A stretch of DNA of 64,000 nt from Silene latifolia (GCF_048544455.1 NC_133537.1:70465634-70529633); one strand, 5' to 3'; positions 22,703 to 34,842 are shown, counted from the first letter of the stretch. The notes: generated by a model from the sequence alone, not told the origin. Made by a program: numbers and translations.

Positions 22703-24375
22703 GATACAGGCTATAACAACGGTCAAAAACCGTTGTTATATAAAAAAGCGGACGATGTTAAAGCGTCCGTTGTAGAAGGTTTTAACAACGGTTGGTTTAC
22801 TTAAGGAAACCGTTGTTAAAACTATTAACCACGGTTTTATGTATAAAAACCCGTTGTGGAAAGTGTGACACAATTTTGGGGGGAAAGTTATAACAACGGG
22901 TTTTAATATACAAAACCGTTGTTATAACTAAAGACAACGGGTTGTTTTAAAATAACCGTTGTTGTTTGTTCTTAAAAAATAAAAAAAAATTAAATTAAAT
23001 ATTACTAGATGCATGCATAATTACGCCTGTTAGAATTCGATGCATGCATTATTACGACATCACTTTGTACATATGAACGGATAATATGGAATGAGAAGGG
23101 TTAGTAATAGGATTTGAAGCAGCATTATTGAGAGATATGATGATGATTATGGCACAACTTCCTAACATATATATTAATTAAAAAGCAATTAACTCAACTC
23201 ACACATTGCTTAGTATAAATACATTGCATATCTCAACTAACATTTCCATTATCTCATATATTCATCTCCAAACTCTAACTGTTAAAACAAACTCTACTTA
23301 ATCTTTCAAATCAAACTCAAAAACTCTAAGAAAATGAATGATTTCATCCTAAAGACTCTTATCATGATCGAGAACAACAACAACTTCATCCGCCGGTTCC
23401 TCCATATTGAGGAAAGTTTCAGGAGCTACCTTGCGGAAGCTCGATCCGCACTGAAGCACGCCAAAAAAGATGGCTTGACGGAGCAAAGAGCGATTGCGGC
23501 TATATGACGATATAGCAAAGCTGCTGAACGAAACCTCCAAATAGCCAAGGAGGAGAGGACGGATACGATAGAGCACAATAAGATCCTCCATGAAAATATA
23601 AGAATTGCATTTTTACATATGTAATTTTTTTTTTTTAATTTATGTATTTATAAATATATATATATATATATATATATTAATTATGTTTATCTTACTTCTT
23701 CATCTTGCTTCTTCATTGTTTTAGTAACTAATTATGCGAACAATACTTAAACAAATAACATAATGGTCGATAAAAACACATGCATGCAAAAGAAATAAAT
23801 AGAAAAAGAAAATAATGACGATGAAACTAACAGTGACGGCGAGATTTACCTGATAAATACCGAACGTAATAGACGATGAAATCACAGTGACGGCGAGAAG
23901 ATAAAGCGACGATGAGAAAGAGAGAAATAGAGAAATAGAGAAAGAGAGAAAGAGAGTGTGTATGTGTTTTGTGTTTGTTTTGTCTCTTTGTGTTTGTGTT
24001 TGTGTATTAAGGGTTGTGTTTTGTGGCTGCAGAGACTTCATTTGTGTGGTTTATAGTATGGAAGGTATTGACAACGGTTATTAAACAACAACCGTTGTGA
24101 AATATGTTTTAACAACGGTTGTAAAAAACACCCGTTGTTAAATAAGTTTTAACAACGGGTTTCAAAAATAACCGTTGTGATTACTTTTCACTAACTTTGC
24201 GCCAATTTTGCGCCAAATTATTAACAACGGTTGTGCATGTGTGACCCGTTGTTAAAACTAATAACAACGGTTTTTATAACCATACCCGTTGTAATTGATT
24301 TTAGTAAAATTCGCGCCATACATTCTACAACGTCTATTGTGATTTTCGTGAATAATCGTTGTTAAAGGGGCGTTG
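22703..24375. repeat. CACTA subterminal AACCGTTGTT repeats
   Basis: Roughly ten copies at 22710-22960 and a similar number at 24070-24375, in both directions. Many sit as inverted pairs, such as AACAACGGTT...AACCGTTGTT at 22790-22820, so each end could also form hairpins. Confidence 0.9.
23334..23624 (+). pseudogene. Small captured-gene-like ORF inside the CACTA element
   Basis: ATG at 23334 opens 57 codons to TGA at 23505-23507, and the same frame continues to a TAA at 23622, 96 codons in all. It begins MNDFILKTLIMIENNNNFIR. The predicted protein is helical and charged, with alternating Glu/Arg/Lys (IEESFRSYLAEARSALKHAK, later AAERNLQIAKEERTD). A TATA-like TATAAATAC stands at about 23214, some 120 bp upstream, with a CT-rich leader between. 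No family recognised. It could be a captured gene fragment or chance, and I see no related frame elsewhere in the window. Confidence 0.4.
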
Positions 24376-24402
24376 TAGTTGCCTGGATTTGTAGTAGTGA
24401 AT

Positions 24403-26418
24403 CGATTCTAATTTTAGAACTCTTGGTCGATAATATTACATTAACATTTATCTTTAGCCCAAAACACATTCAACAATGGCACGGTGTGGCCGATAAAACC
24501 CTTATCGAAAAACTTTTGTTGAGTTCAATCCAAATTTCGAATAAATGTGTCCATGATCCAAACCCACATTAATTTGGGCACGGTGTGGCCGATAAAACCT
24601 TCATCAACATGAATTCGGTGGATAGACATTTATCACCCACTTCCCCTACGTAACAAGGTTTGTACCCCGGTGTGGCCGAGTGCACTCCCTCACGAAATAG
24701 GTTTTCATGGTTTCTACTATTTGGTAAGGCTATGTCACAATTGATTGTTTTAGCGAGAGGTCATGTCAATTTATTATCTATCACGTTTTAAGTGAACTAA
24801 AGCGGTGAACTACGATAATTGTAATTGACACGGTCGATAAACTCGATTAAATGATAATGCATGTTTTATTTATGTCGATTTAGCGATGCATGCAACATAT
24901 AAATAAAAGGCAAAACATAAAATAAATCCTAGTATGGCCTTCCTAAAATAGAAAATCTAATTAACTATTACATATTCGGAAACCAACTCCATTGGTCCCT
25001 TGAACTTCGGTTGTGGCACGCATCTCGAGGTAACACCGTCTTTATGTATCGCCATCTTGAAGGAATCCGTCTTTGGGAACTCCGAAATAAATAAAATTAC
25101 ATAACAAATTACATAATTTCCTATTATACATTTGTAACTAAAATAAAATAAATCTATTAAATTACAAAACGGTGATACGAGATCACAAAAAATTACAACC
25201 GAATCGATATTCCCATTCATTTCGGGTAATACCAATTAAAAAACTAAGGCCATACTAAGTAAAAATTACATAATTCAAAAATTACATAAAATAAAATTAT
25301 GACAATCATAGATAAAATGCAGCATTATAATATGTATGAACATGCCCAATTTTATGCTAAATTGCCTTTAAGTAGCCAATATCATATATTACTCGGTTTT
25401 TACGGATTTACGTGATTCAACATTTTATAATCACAAAAATTACATAAATTCATATTTATGCATAAGTTAATTACCCTAACCTCTTAGGACTCAAAATTTA
25501 GTCTTCACTAATTATTTGACCATAATTAACTCATATTTCTAAAATTTGTTCATTAATGGACCTAAAATTACAATAAAAAGCTATAAACTTCAAATAAATC
25601 ACAAAATTTCAAATAAATTCAAAATTCAAAATTTAAACTCATGAACATTCTGGAAAAATACCATGACACTCATAATGTTCAAAAACGTAGGTTAAAAATT
25701 TCGAAATTTATCCGGAAAAACAATGTTGCGATTAAACGGATTTATCAATAAAAACCATAAAAACATGAGAAAAATTATATTCATCAACTTTTCAATTTTA
25801 TATCTGAAAAAGATAATAAAATGCAACATGTAACGTTTTTTCTTAGTCATAGAGTATGTTTTATTAATATTTCACTAATTAAGTCACTATTTATGCTATT
25901 TTTATTCAAAAAATCATAAATCATGCATAAAGACTTCAATATAGCCTATTATTTTACACACATCTTGTAAAATTGCATGTGACAACATACTAAATTTTTA
26001 TGACCAAATTCGAAATTTATCTCATATTAACCTATTTTTCATCTAAATCCGATTTTAACAACGAAAAAACCATTTTTCGAGCATAAGAAGTCCAAAAATT
26101 ATGAAAATTTACAGGTCATCTAAAAATAATATATGCGATAACATATCCAAAAATCACTGGAAAATTCGAAGTTTAGCTAATTTTAGTCCGAAAATGACAT
26201 TTATTCATAAAATCATATTTTTAATGCCATTATAATATAATATGAACAATAAAAATCCATAAATTAACCAAAATATCCTAAAAACATTTTAGGACCAGAA
26301 ACTTTAACATGCATAAATTAATTTCGTGATATATCATAATAACACAAATTAAACAAGTTTTATATGTTAATCGTATAACTCGGAAAAACTTTTAACCGAT
26401 TTGCATGCAAACAACCAA
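24403..26418 (-). other. Copia B leader (5' untranslated region)
   Basis: AT-rich non-coding leader between primer site and CACTA insertion; 22463-22689 completes it on the other side. Blocks around TTTGGGCACGGTGTGGCCGATAAA recur at 22625, 24480 and 24565. Confidence 0.7.
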
Positions 26419-26431
26419 GGCTCTTGATACC
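26419..26431 (-). other. Copia B primer-binding site (variant)
   Basis: Minus-strand GGTATCAAGAGCC follows the 5' LTR by three bases. It matches the initiator tRNA-Met site GGTATCAGAGC with one extra A. It may be a variant primer or a mutation. Confidence 0.65.
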
Positions 26432-26434
26432 GAT

Positions 26435-27688
26435 TGAAGGAAAAGTAGATCTATAAACTCAACATATTCATATATGTTTTATGTTAATTTGTCATAAAAT
26501 TAAATGGTGATCTTATGCATGCAAACAATAAAATAGTTAAAGAAGAAATCTCTATCTTACATTGATATTTCGGTTTATTTGGGCACAAGAGAGATCTCCT
26601 TCTCTCTTGTTCTTGTGCTTTCCTCAATGGATGAACTAGGATCCAAGTATAGGATCCCTCCCAAAGTAAAATACCCAAGGCAAACTCTTAATTAAATTAA
26701 TATTATGAATACTAGAATAATATTAATTTAGCATAAAATTGACCCAAAAATATTATGGAACTCTCTATAATTTCGGTTAGAGAGAAGGAAGAGTTTTTAT
26801 CTCTCTAAAAACTTAAATTTTAGATGAATGAATAAAAATATCATGCACTAATATCATTTGTAGTGTATAATGGGTAAATAAGAAGAAAAACCAAAGTGAT
26901 TTTTCTTCTCAAAAACCGGGTGGAAGAGGGGGGAAGAGGGAGCCAATGCATGCACTAGTTGTTCTTCACAATGATCACTAGGTTTGCATGGCTAGTTAAT
27001 TAGGGTAATCATTATGCTTACCACTCACATAATAAACATAATATTATCCTAAATCCTCCCTTAATTTCGGTACATATGTAAAATGGAATCCATTTTATTT
27101 TTGTCAATTTGTCAATATGTCACATGTCACATGTCACATAAAATTGTTATGTATTTTTAACATATTAAAAATCAACGTATTAATAAAAATACGTCATATA
27201 CAAAAATCGACCTAGTAATTCATGATTACTTGTACCAAAATATTTTACCAATTATAAATCACAACAATTTGTATTTATAATAATTCATTCAATTTAAATT
27301 GTTTCCTTAAACAATAATTTCATCTGAGTAATGAAACAATTCGATTACTCAGACCGTATCTCATTTAATCAAATTTCACACGTAAATATTACTTCCAAAA
27401 TCGTCCGTCAATTTTAAATAATTTAATTGACTCGTAACGTTATATGATCAATTAAATGATCAATTAAGAGTGTTACCCTTTAGGTATGACCTAAGGGGAT
27501 CAACTGGTCACCACCGTCTCACGACAGTAATGTCAAACTCTAGTCAGCCAATCATTACCGATATGTGTGGACCAGTTGACAGTAAAATATTACTTCCCAA
27601 TTGTATTCTTTATAATGAGACTTAAACATGTGATCATCATGATCAACAGTTGTGATCGCATTATTGTCGGAGGACACATATTCCAACA
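26435..27688 (-). mobile_element. Copia B 5' LTR
   Basis: 1254 bp, nearly identical to 17265-18517. Differences include an extra CACATGT unit near 27125 and small changes near 26808 and 27375. Confidence 0.92.
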
Positions 27689-27693
27689 GTAAT

Positions 27694-30600
27694 GCCTTTA
27701 CACTTGGAAAACCAGGTGATCATATCATTCAAGTCCATAGGGACTTGCATTTTCTGTTGAAAAAGACCCAAACCCTGTCTAGTGTACTGACATTCAGAGA
27801 ACAGATGCTTGTGATCTTCAGTAGCCGCAGCACAAATTTTACACCCACCATCCACAATATACCCATTCTCAACAAACGATCCTTAGTAAGCAAACGTTGA
27901 TGCATGATCCCCCAGCAGATAAACGAAGATTTAGGAATATTTAAAGTATTCCAACAAAGGAATCTCCATCTTACCTTAGGCTGATTTCCACAGAGCCAAG
28001 AGTATCCTGCTTTCACAGTATACTCAGTAGGAGTGTTTAGACACTGATTATTGGTGTAAGCTTGCTGAAATTTTTTCATAATATGTGTGATCTTCTTCCA
28101 CGTGAGAAACCCACCTGACCCAAAGATGATCCTTTTTTTTAGCAAGCCACCAAGTATACTTACCCAACAGAGCCATGTTCCAATTCTTAGCATGTTTTAG
28201 ACCTAAACCACCTTCCTCTTTGCTAAGACAACAAGTATCCCAACTTATATTTGGAGCCTTTTTATACTCATCCCCTCCACTTCATAAATAGTTCCTACAA
28301 ATGGAATTAATTTTGTTTATAATACCATTTGGAATAAAAAAAAAATGGTTGCCCAGTAGGAGTGGAGAGTTGAGAGGACAGACTGTACCAAAATAAGCCT
28401 ACCAGCCTAAGAAAGATGTCTGGATCCCCACCCTCTTATTCTGGCTACAATTCTATCCACCAATTTCATACCTTCAGCTTTAGTCAATTTTTTTGCAGAA
28501 ATGGATACTCCCAGGTACTTGAAAGGCAAATGACCTTTATGGAAACCAGAAACTTGCAAAATATTCTCCATAGCAGAAGAGGGCATGCCATTAAAAAAGA
28601 TCTCAGACTTAGCTTTATTCAAGGTCAAGCCTGAAGCATTAGAAAAAGTAGAAAAACTCCTCAACAGCCACATGATGGAAGTCTCAGTACCCTTACAAAA
28701 GAGGAGCAAATCATCTGCAAATAACAAATGATTTAACCTGATGTGACCACATAAAGGATGAAATCTGAAGCCATCTTATAGAGCAACCACCCCTAAAATC
28801 CTGGGGAGATATTCCATGCACAAAGTGAAGAGGAGGGGGGAGAGTGGGTCTCCTTGCCTCAGACCCCTTTTACCCGGGAAAAAGCCAAAAGAGCTACCAT
28901 TAACAGACAAAGAATAGGTAGGAGATGTCACACAAGCCATGACAAGGTCAACAAATTTCTTTGAAAACTTTAAGGCCTGAAGCATTTGCTCAAGGAAGGA
29001 CCACTCAACAGAATCATAGGCTTTCCTCAAGTCTATCTTGATCATACATCTAGGTGATGAGGATTTCCTATTGTAAAGCCTCATTAAATCTTGGTAAATC
29101 AAAACATTCTCAACTATATTCCTCCCTTTCACAAATCCTCCTTGACTCTCATTAACAATATCAGGTAAAACTTTGTTGAGTGTAGTACACAAGACCTTAG
29201 CAATGCACTTATAAATAGTGTTGCAGCAAGTTATAGGTCGAAATTCCAAAACTGATTTAGGATTAGAGACTTTAGGGATAAGAGTGAGGGTAATAGTATT
29301 AATTTGCTTCAGAATTTTACCAGTTTTGAAAAAATCTTAAATTGCAGCAACAGTATCAACTCCAACTATCTCCCATGAGTCTTTGTAGAACTGACTAGTG
29401 AAGCCATCAGGCCCAGGAGACTTCACAGAAGGAATGGAGAGAAAACTGGAATGAATCTCATCAGCAGAAACAGGTGCCAAAAGGAGATCAGCATGAGCCT
29501 CAGAAATAACTGGCCCTGTTCTAACAGTGGGGAAATGTACATGTGTGGTACTTTGAGAACTCCCAAGCAGCTCCTTGTAGTATGTTAAAAAAGCAGTCTC
29601 TATATCATGAGAGTTAGTGTAAAGACTATCATCAATGCCCCTGATATACATCACCCTGTTATGAATCTGCCTAGTTCTAATATGACCATGGAAAAAACTA
29701 GTATTCTCATCACCCATCTTAAGCCAATCAATCTTTACTTTCTGACTAAGAAAGGAGTGCAGTACCTTACACAAATGTCGATAAGAAATAGTAGCCTCAG
29801 ACTCAGCTTCCATAATAACATGATCAGTAGGACAATTGTGCATTTGAATTTGTAGATCATCCAAAATAGCTTTGGCCACCCCAACATCTTTCTCCATATC
29901 AGCAAATTTGTTCCTATTAAGTAATTTCAGTGGTTTCTTCAATGCTTTAAGTTTTTTAGCCACTTGAAACATTAAGGTCCCAGACACAGGTTGATTCCAG
30001 ACATCTTGCACTACACTCTGAAATGAAGGATCTAAACTCCACATATTATTTTACCTGAATTGAGGCCTCCTTTGTTCCCTGGTATGTCTTCTGTAGCAGA
30101 CACAAAGGTTGTGATCAAAAAGGCCCTTAGGAAGAAAATGAGCATAAGAATTAGGATACATGTTCATCCAGTCATCATTAACTAGGAACCTATCTATCCT
30201 AGAGAACCCCCTGGAAGCAGGATTTTGCTTGTTGTTCCAGGTGAAAAACGCACCTTGACCTTTAATATCAGTAAGACCACAATATTGAACACAATCCCTA
30301 AATTCAACAATGTCATTCCAAGTTACATCTCTCCCAATCCTTTCATTATAATGTAACACATTGTTGAAGTCACCACAAACCCCCCAAGGCCCAGTATACA
30401 AGTCATGAGTATACTTCAGCTGAGTCCATAAATCAGACCCCTGACTGTCATCATTAAAGCCATATACCACAGAGAATAAGAAAGAATCACCAGAAGCAAT
30501 CTCAACTACTCTAACAGTAATAATTTGAGCATCACAATGCAGAGTTGTAATAGCAAACACACTAGGATTCCAGATTATCCATACTCTTCCCCCAGGATGA

Positions 30601-30791
30601 AAATCATTATTATTAACACCTTGCCAAGTAGGAGCAACATTATTCAAAACAGAGAGAAAGTCATGCCCCTTAATCTCAGTTTCTACTAAACCATAGAGAC
30701 CAATATTATTCTGAAAAATGAATTTTTTAACATCCATTTGTTTATTGATCCCATTTATTCCCCTAACATTCCAACTGCCTATATTATCCAT
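27694..30791 (-). pseudogene. LINE ORF2: endonuclease and reverse transcriptase
   Basis: From ATG 30791 (MDNIGSWNVRGINGINKQ) one frame can be followed to about 28407 with three in-frame stops (30051, 29337, 28776); beyond this the frame shifts. Domains in order: apurinic-type endonuclease (WNVRG, GLVETEIKG, GVCGDFNNVLH, RIDRFLVND, and a damaged SDH box reading FDHN); a linker; reverse transcriptase with QGGFVKGRNIVENVL, KIDLRKAYDSVEWSFL, GLRQGDPLSPLLF and the active site LLFADDLLLF; and a C-terminal zinc-finger region (CKICAAATEDHKHLFSEC). It would nick the target and prime reverse transcription there. The stops make it inactive. Confidence 0.9.
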
Positions 30792-31950
30792 TGATTTTAA
30801 TCCCAGGTGGTTCCTCCAGTCTCCCTTCCATTGAAATGTCACTTGTTGTATCAGTTAGTGCTTCAGCATAAGATTTTGATGGAGATAAATGGGTCTTTTC
30901 TAACTGGTGTTCCTGCCTGGAAACCTGTTGCAGCACTGAGACAGATGGGATGTTTGAAGAGTCATGATGGATTGGCCCCACAAAAGGCACCTCTGACACA
31001 GCAGAAACCTTGCTACCAGATTGCATAGCAGCAGGTCCTGGTGGCTTTGGTCTCCACACCTTCTGGACTGGCTTGGGCTTAGGCACCTGCACTTTCTTTT
31101 TCTTACATATTTATGTAGTGTGTCCTATCCCTTTACATACTCCACAAATAGTAGGTTTCCATTCAAATTCAGCAAGACAAGACACATGGTTACCCTTCTC
31201 ATCTAAGAAAAGCAACTTATCAGGAAATTCTTGACCAACTTCCACTTCTACCAGAATACGAGCATAACCAAGCCTTGTCTTATCCTCATTAGCTCCATCC
31301 CTTCTAATGAATTTTCCAATAAGACCTGTCAATTTCTCTAGGCTAGCCTTTCCCCAGAATTGAAGTGGCAACCCACAAAGACGCATCCAAATAGGAACAA
31401 ATTTGACACGTTCTTTCAATAGGCTACACGACTCAGTCCAGGGCTTAACAACCAGAGGCTTGTTATCAAACATAGGGAAACCTTGTTGTAGTGCTAAGTT
31501 CTGACACTCTTTTGTAGGAAATCTGACTAGGAAAACTCCATTGGGTAGAAACGAGATTTTATCGAATTTGTAGACTCCCCACAACTTAGTAATGAAACCA
31601 GAAAGTAATTCCCAAGGAGGATTACCCCCAAGAACATAACAGACCACAGCAGTATCCCAAAACTTAATCTCTTCATCCACATCTTCCTGAGTAAGCTGCA
31701 ACAAGGACTTAGAGGGAGAGGGTACAGAAGTCGAGGCCTTAAGAGGAGAAGACCGTTTACCTGATACCTCCGCCCAACCTCCGCCATCATCCGCCTGCTC
31801 AGGAATATCAACATCTTCAACAACAATTTCCGAGAGATTAATTTCAGGAATACCCACAACTTCACTCATAGATTTTGTCTTCTTCGCATCCTCAGATTGA
31901 GGACAAACAGTGGCTTGAGACGATTCCGCAACATCCATATCTAAGTTCAA
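30784..31950 (-). pseudogene. LINE ORF1 (DUF4283-like, zinc knuckle)
   Basis: A frame of 389 codons from ATG 31950 to 30784, broken once by TAA at 31111-31113. The N-terminal 90 residues are acidic. Residues about 95-230 match the DUF4283 RNA-binding-like domain of plant L1 ORF1 proteins (VCYVLGGNPPWELLSGFITK; PIWMRLCGLPLQFWG). A knuckle begins CGVCKGIGHTT where the stop falls, and the tail is Pro/Lys-rich. It overlaps the start of ORF2 by a few bases. It would coat LINE RNA. Confidence 0.85.
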
Positions 31951-32149
31951 ATCAGAGCAATGAGAAAATGAAAGACGAAGTTTAGCCCTAGATCAAATTG
32001 TATGCTTTTTGTTATTATTTTGGGATTTTTTGGTGATTTTTCTTGCCATTGTGCAATCAAAACCTAGAGAGAAGGCAGAGAAACCTCACTCTAAAATCCC
32101 CATTTTTTATGGTGATTTTCTTGGCCGGATAGTTGGGGTGTTACAATAT

Positions 32150-32211
<62 letters not shown>

Positions 32212-32642
32212 AGGGATCAACTAAGGTCCATAGAAATATAAAGTCCATAAGTTCTATTATGAGCCATTGGATGGAAGGAGATGGAGGGATGAGATCAACC
32301 CCCAAAAAGTGTGTTCATAAACTAATCTCACCATCTCTCTCTCCTCATTCACTAATCCACTCTAATTAATCACTAATTTACTTTATATTTCTTTTCCACT
32401 CATCCATTTCTCTTTCATCTTACACATTTCATTTCTCTCAAACTCTAAAAAAAAAAACCCAAATAAATAAAAAAAACCCAAAAAATCCAAATAAATAAAA
32501 AAACCCAAAAAATCCAAATAAATCAAAAAACCCAAATAAATCACCCACTCCTCTCTTCCTCATTCACCACCACCCACCACCACCCCACCCGTCACCAACT
32601 AACCACCCACCACCCCCGCCGCCGCCCCACCGCCGCTGATGC

Positions 32643-32690
<48 letters not shown>

Positions 32691-32889
32691 CCGTTTTGTG
32701 TTAATTTGTATGTTTTGAGTTGTTTTTTCCATTCATTATTTTTTTTGTCTTTTATTTTATTTTAGTTGTCTTTTATTTTGTTAGTTCTCATGTATTATTC
32801 ATTTTCTTAAATCTCTTTTTGGTATACGTTTTTTTTAAGATTTCGTGTTTTAAATCTCGTTTTTTTTTTTGAGATACTTTTTTTCATCT

Positions 32890-34140
32890 AAGACAATAAT
32901 GGACTAAAGTTATACAAAAATGAACCAAAGTTATACAAAAATAGACCAAAGTTATACAAAAAAAGACTAAAGTTATACAAAAATTGGACTAAAGTTATAC
33001 AAAAAAATTGGACTAAAGTTATACAAAAAATGAACCAAAGTTATACAAAAATGAACCAAAGTTATACAAAAATGGACCAGAGTTATACAAAAATGCACCA
33101 GAGTTATACAAAAATGCACCAGAGTTATACAAAAATGAACCAAAGTTATACAAAAATGAACCAAAGTTGTACAACAAATGAACCAAAGTTATACAAAAAT
33201 CGACCAGAGTTATACAAAAATGCACCAAAGTTATACCAAAAATGGACTAAAGTTATACAAAAATGAGCCAAAGTTATACAAAAATGAACCAGAGTTATAC
33301 AAAAATGAACCAAAGTTATACAAAAATGAACCAAAGTTATACAAAAATGGACTAAAGTTATACAAAAATGGACTAACTTTTGTATAACTCTGGTGCATTT
33401 TTGTATAACTCTGGTGCATTTTTGTATAACTCTGGTCCATTTTTGTATAACTTTGGTTCATTTTTTGTATAACTTTAGTCCAATTTTTTGTATAACTCTG
33501 GTGCATTTTTGTATAACTCTGGTCCATTTTTGTATAACTCTGGTTCATTTTTGTATAACTTTGGTTCATTTTTGTATAACTTTAGTCCAATTTTTTGTAT
33601 AACTTTAGTCCATTGTTGTATGACTTTAGTCCAATTTTTGTATAACTTTGGTGCATTTTTGTATAACTCCAGTCCATTTTTGTATAACTTTGGTTCATTT
33701 TTGTATAACTTTGGTTCATTTTTGTATAACTTTAGTCCAATTTTTTGTATAACTTTAGTCCATTGTTGTATGACTTTAGTCCAATTTTTGTATAACTTTG
33801 GTGCATTTTTGTATAACTCTGGTCCATTTTTGTATAACTTTGGTTCATTTTTGTATAACTTTGGTTCATTTTTGTATAACTTTAGTCCAATTTTTTGTAT
33901 AACTTTAGTCCATTGTTGTATGACTTTAGTCCAATTTTTGTATAACTTTGGTGCATTTTTGTATAACTCTGGTCGATTTTTGAATAACTTTGGTTCATTT
34001 TTGTATAACTTTGGTTCATTTTTGTATAACTTTAGTTCATTTTTTGTATAATTGTAGTCCAAATTTGTATAACTTTAGTACAAAATTGTATAACTTTAGT
34101 CATAAAATGTATAACTTTAGTCATAAAATGTATAACTTTA
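32890..34140. repeat. Inverted 21-bp minisatellite array
   Basis: Left arm (about 32895-33375) repeats GTTATACAAAAATG(A/G)ACCAA; right arm (33376-34140) repeats its reverse complement, meeting at 33376. Unit 21 bp with variants (GCACCAGA, GGACTAAA, GAACCAAA). The right arm shows a 150-bp higher-order period at 33611, 33761 and 33911. Because 21 is a multiple of three, spurious ORFs run through on both strands. Confidence 0.95.
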
Positions 34141-34799
34141 GTCGTAAATAGTAAAAAAATCAAACAATAAATATGAAAAATATGAAGAAAAAAAAATAAT
34201 AACAAAAACCAAAAAAACTCATAATAACAAAAACAAAAAACCAAATAAGAATAATAAAACCAAAAAACCAACAACCCAACCAAACCCGAAATCTGAAATA
34301 AACCAAATAACAATAAAAAAAAAAACCAAATTTAAATATCGTGTGTATAACTCTAATGCACGCAGTGTATAACTTTAATAGACAAGATGTATAACTTTAG
34401 TCCAAAAATACTTTGGTGTTTTAAGTCGTAAATTGTATAACTTTAGTCGTATAACCCAATTAAATTAACAAATTATATACAAAAATAAAATGTTGGTGAA
34501 TGACTCATGAGAATAACAAATTGTATGCATAAATCTAACAAAAAACCCGTAAATCTAACAAAAACCGTAAATAAAACAAAAAACAAAAATAACAATGATC
34601 ACTGAAGTTGTACATAAGGGCATTGAAGTTATTAGATCTAAAATAACCAACAAAAAATTAACAACCATCAATAACAAAAAATTATTAGATCTAAAATAAA
34701 TACATAATAACAAGACGAATTTACAAGACGAAGTTTGAAAAAATAAGTACTAAGACGAGATTAAAACAAACATATAATAAGACAAGGATTTCCATAAAC

Positions 34800-34842
<43 letters not shown>

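Larger units (their letters stand above)
22693..24399. mobile_element. Non-autonomous CACTA (En/Spm) transposon, TSD AAT
   Basis: Ends CACTACTACAGATACAGGC and, on the other strand, CACTACTACAAATCCAGGC; AAT occurs on both sides (22690-22692, 24400-24402). Subterminal regions of about 300 bp carry many copies of AACAACGG(T/G)T in both orientations, the classic CACTA subterminal binding-site pattern. The 1.7-kb length leaves no room for a transposase. The centre holds a possible promoter and small ORF (23200-23624) and an (AT)n tract near 23655-23680. It lies in the leader of copia B. Confidence 0.93.
17265..27688 (-). mobile_element. Copia B: gag-bearing, pol-decayed copia retrotransposon (TSD GTAAT)
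   Basis: LTRs at 17265-18517 (3') and 26435-27688 (5') are flanked by GTAAT (17260-17264 and 27689-27693). By eye they differ by only about 15 substitutions and a few small indels in 1.25 kb. Internally on the minus strand: primer site near 26431-26419, a leader interrupted by a CACTA element, gag (22462-21578), a 2.3-kb stretch with only faint pol traces, and a conserved 3' UTR (about 19200-18518). It is inserted in the LINE. Confidence 0.92.
16911..32134 (-). mobile_element. L1-type LINE with 15-bp target-site duplication, split by copia B
   Basis: CTTGGCCGGATAGTT occurs at 16911-16925 and 32120-32134. Between them is a minus-strand LINE: 5' region and ORF1 (31950-30784), ORF2 (30791 to about 27694, continuing at 17264-16944) and a 3' poly(A), seen as poly(T) at 16924-16936 on the plus strand. 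It is essentially full length, because little sequence separates ORF1 from the 5' TSD. Copia B entered near the 3' end of ORF2. The target is the end of the gypsy LTR. Confidence 0.92.
12829..32145 (+). mobile_element. 3' LTR of a chromovirus-like gypsy element, split by nested insertions
   Basis: The LTR starts TGTAATACC at 12829, immediately after a polypurine tract, and ends GGGTGTTACA at 32145, giving inverted ends TGTAA.../...TTACA. Three pieces belong to it: 12829-13709, 16041-16925 and 32135-32145, together about 1.77 kb. The gaps are a solo LTR with a 5-bp TSD and a LINE with a 15-bp TSD, so the split is certain at both joins. The pieces carry a TCGA-type palindrome array, a stem-loop with a GATGTGCACATTAA box and a short tandem repeat. 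Confidence 0.85.

Noticed and set aside
23349..23591. 80-codon minus-strand frame in the CACTA element
   Set aside because: It is the antisense of the plus-strand frame at 23334, which has the better promoter-like context.
33019..34062. Long frames on both strands encoding 7-residue repeats such as YTKMNQS and LYKNEPK
   Set aside because: The 21-bp repeat is a multiple of three, so open frames arise automatically on both strands. Nothing suggests a protein.
32890..34140. CRISPR-like regular repeats
   Set aside because: The units are contiguous without unique spacers and the DNA is a plant genome; it is an inverted minisatellite.
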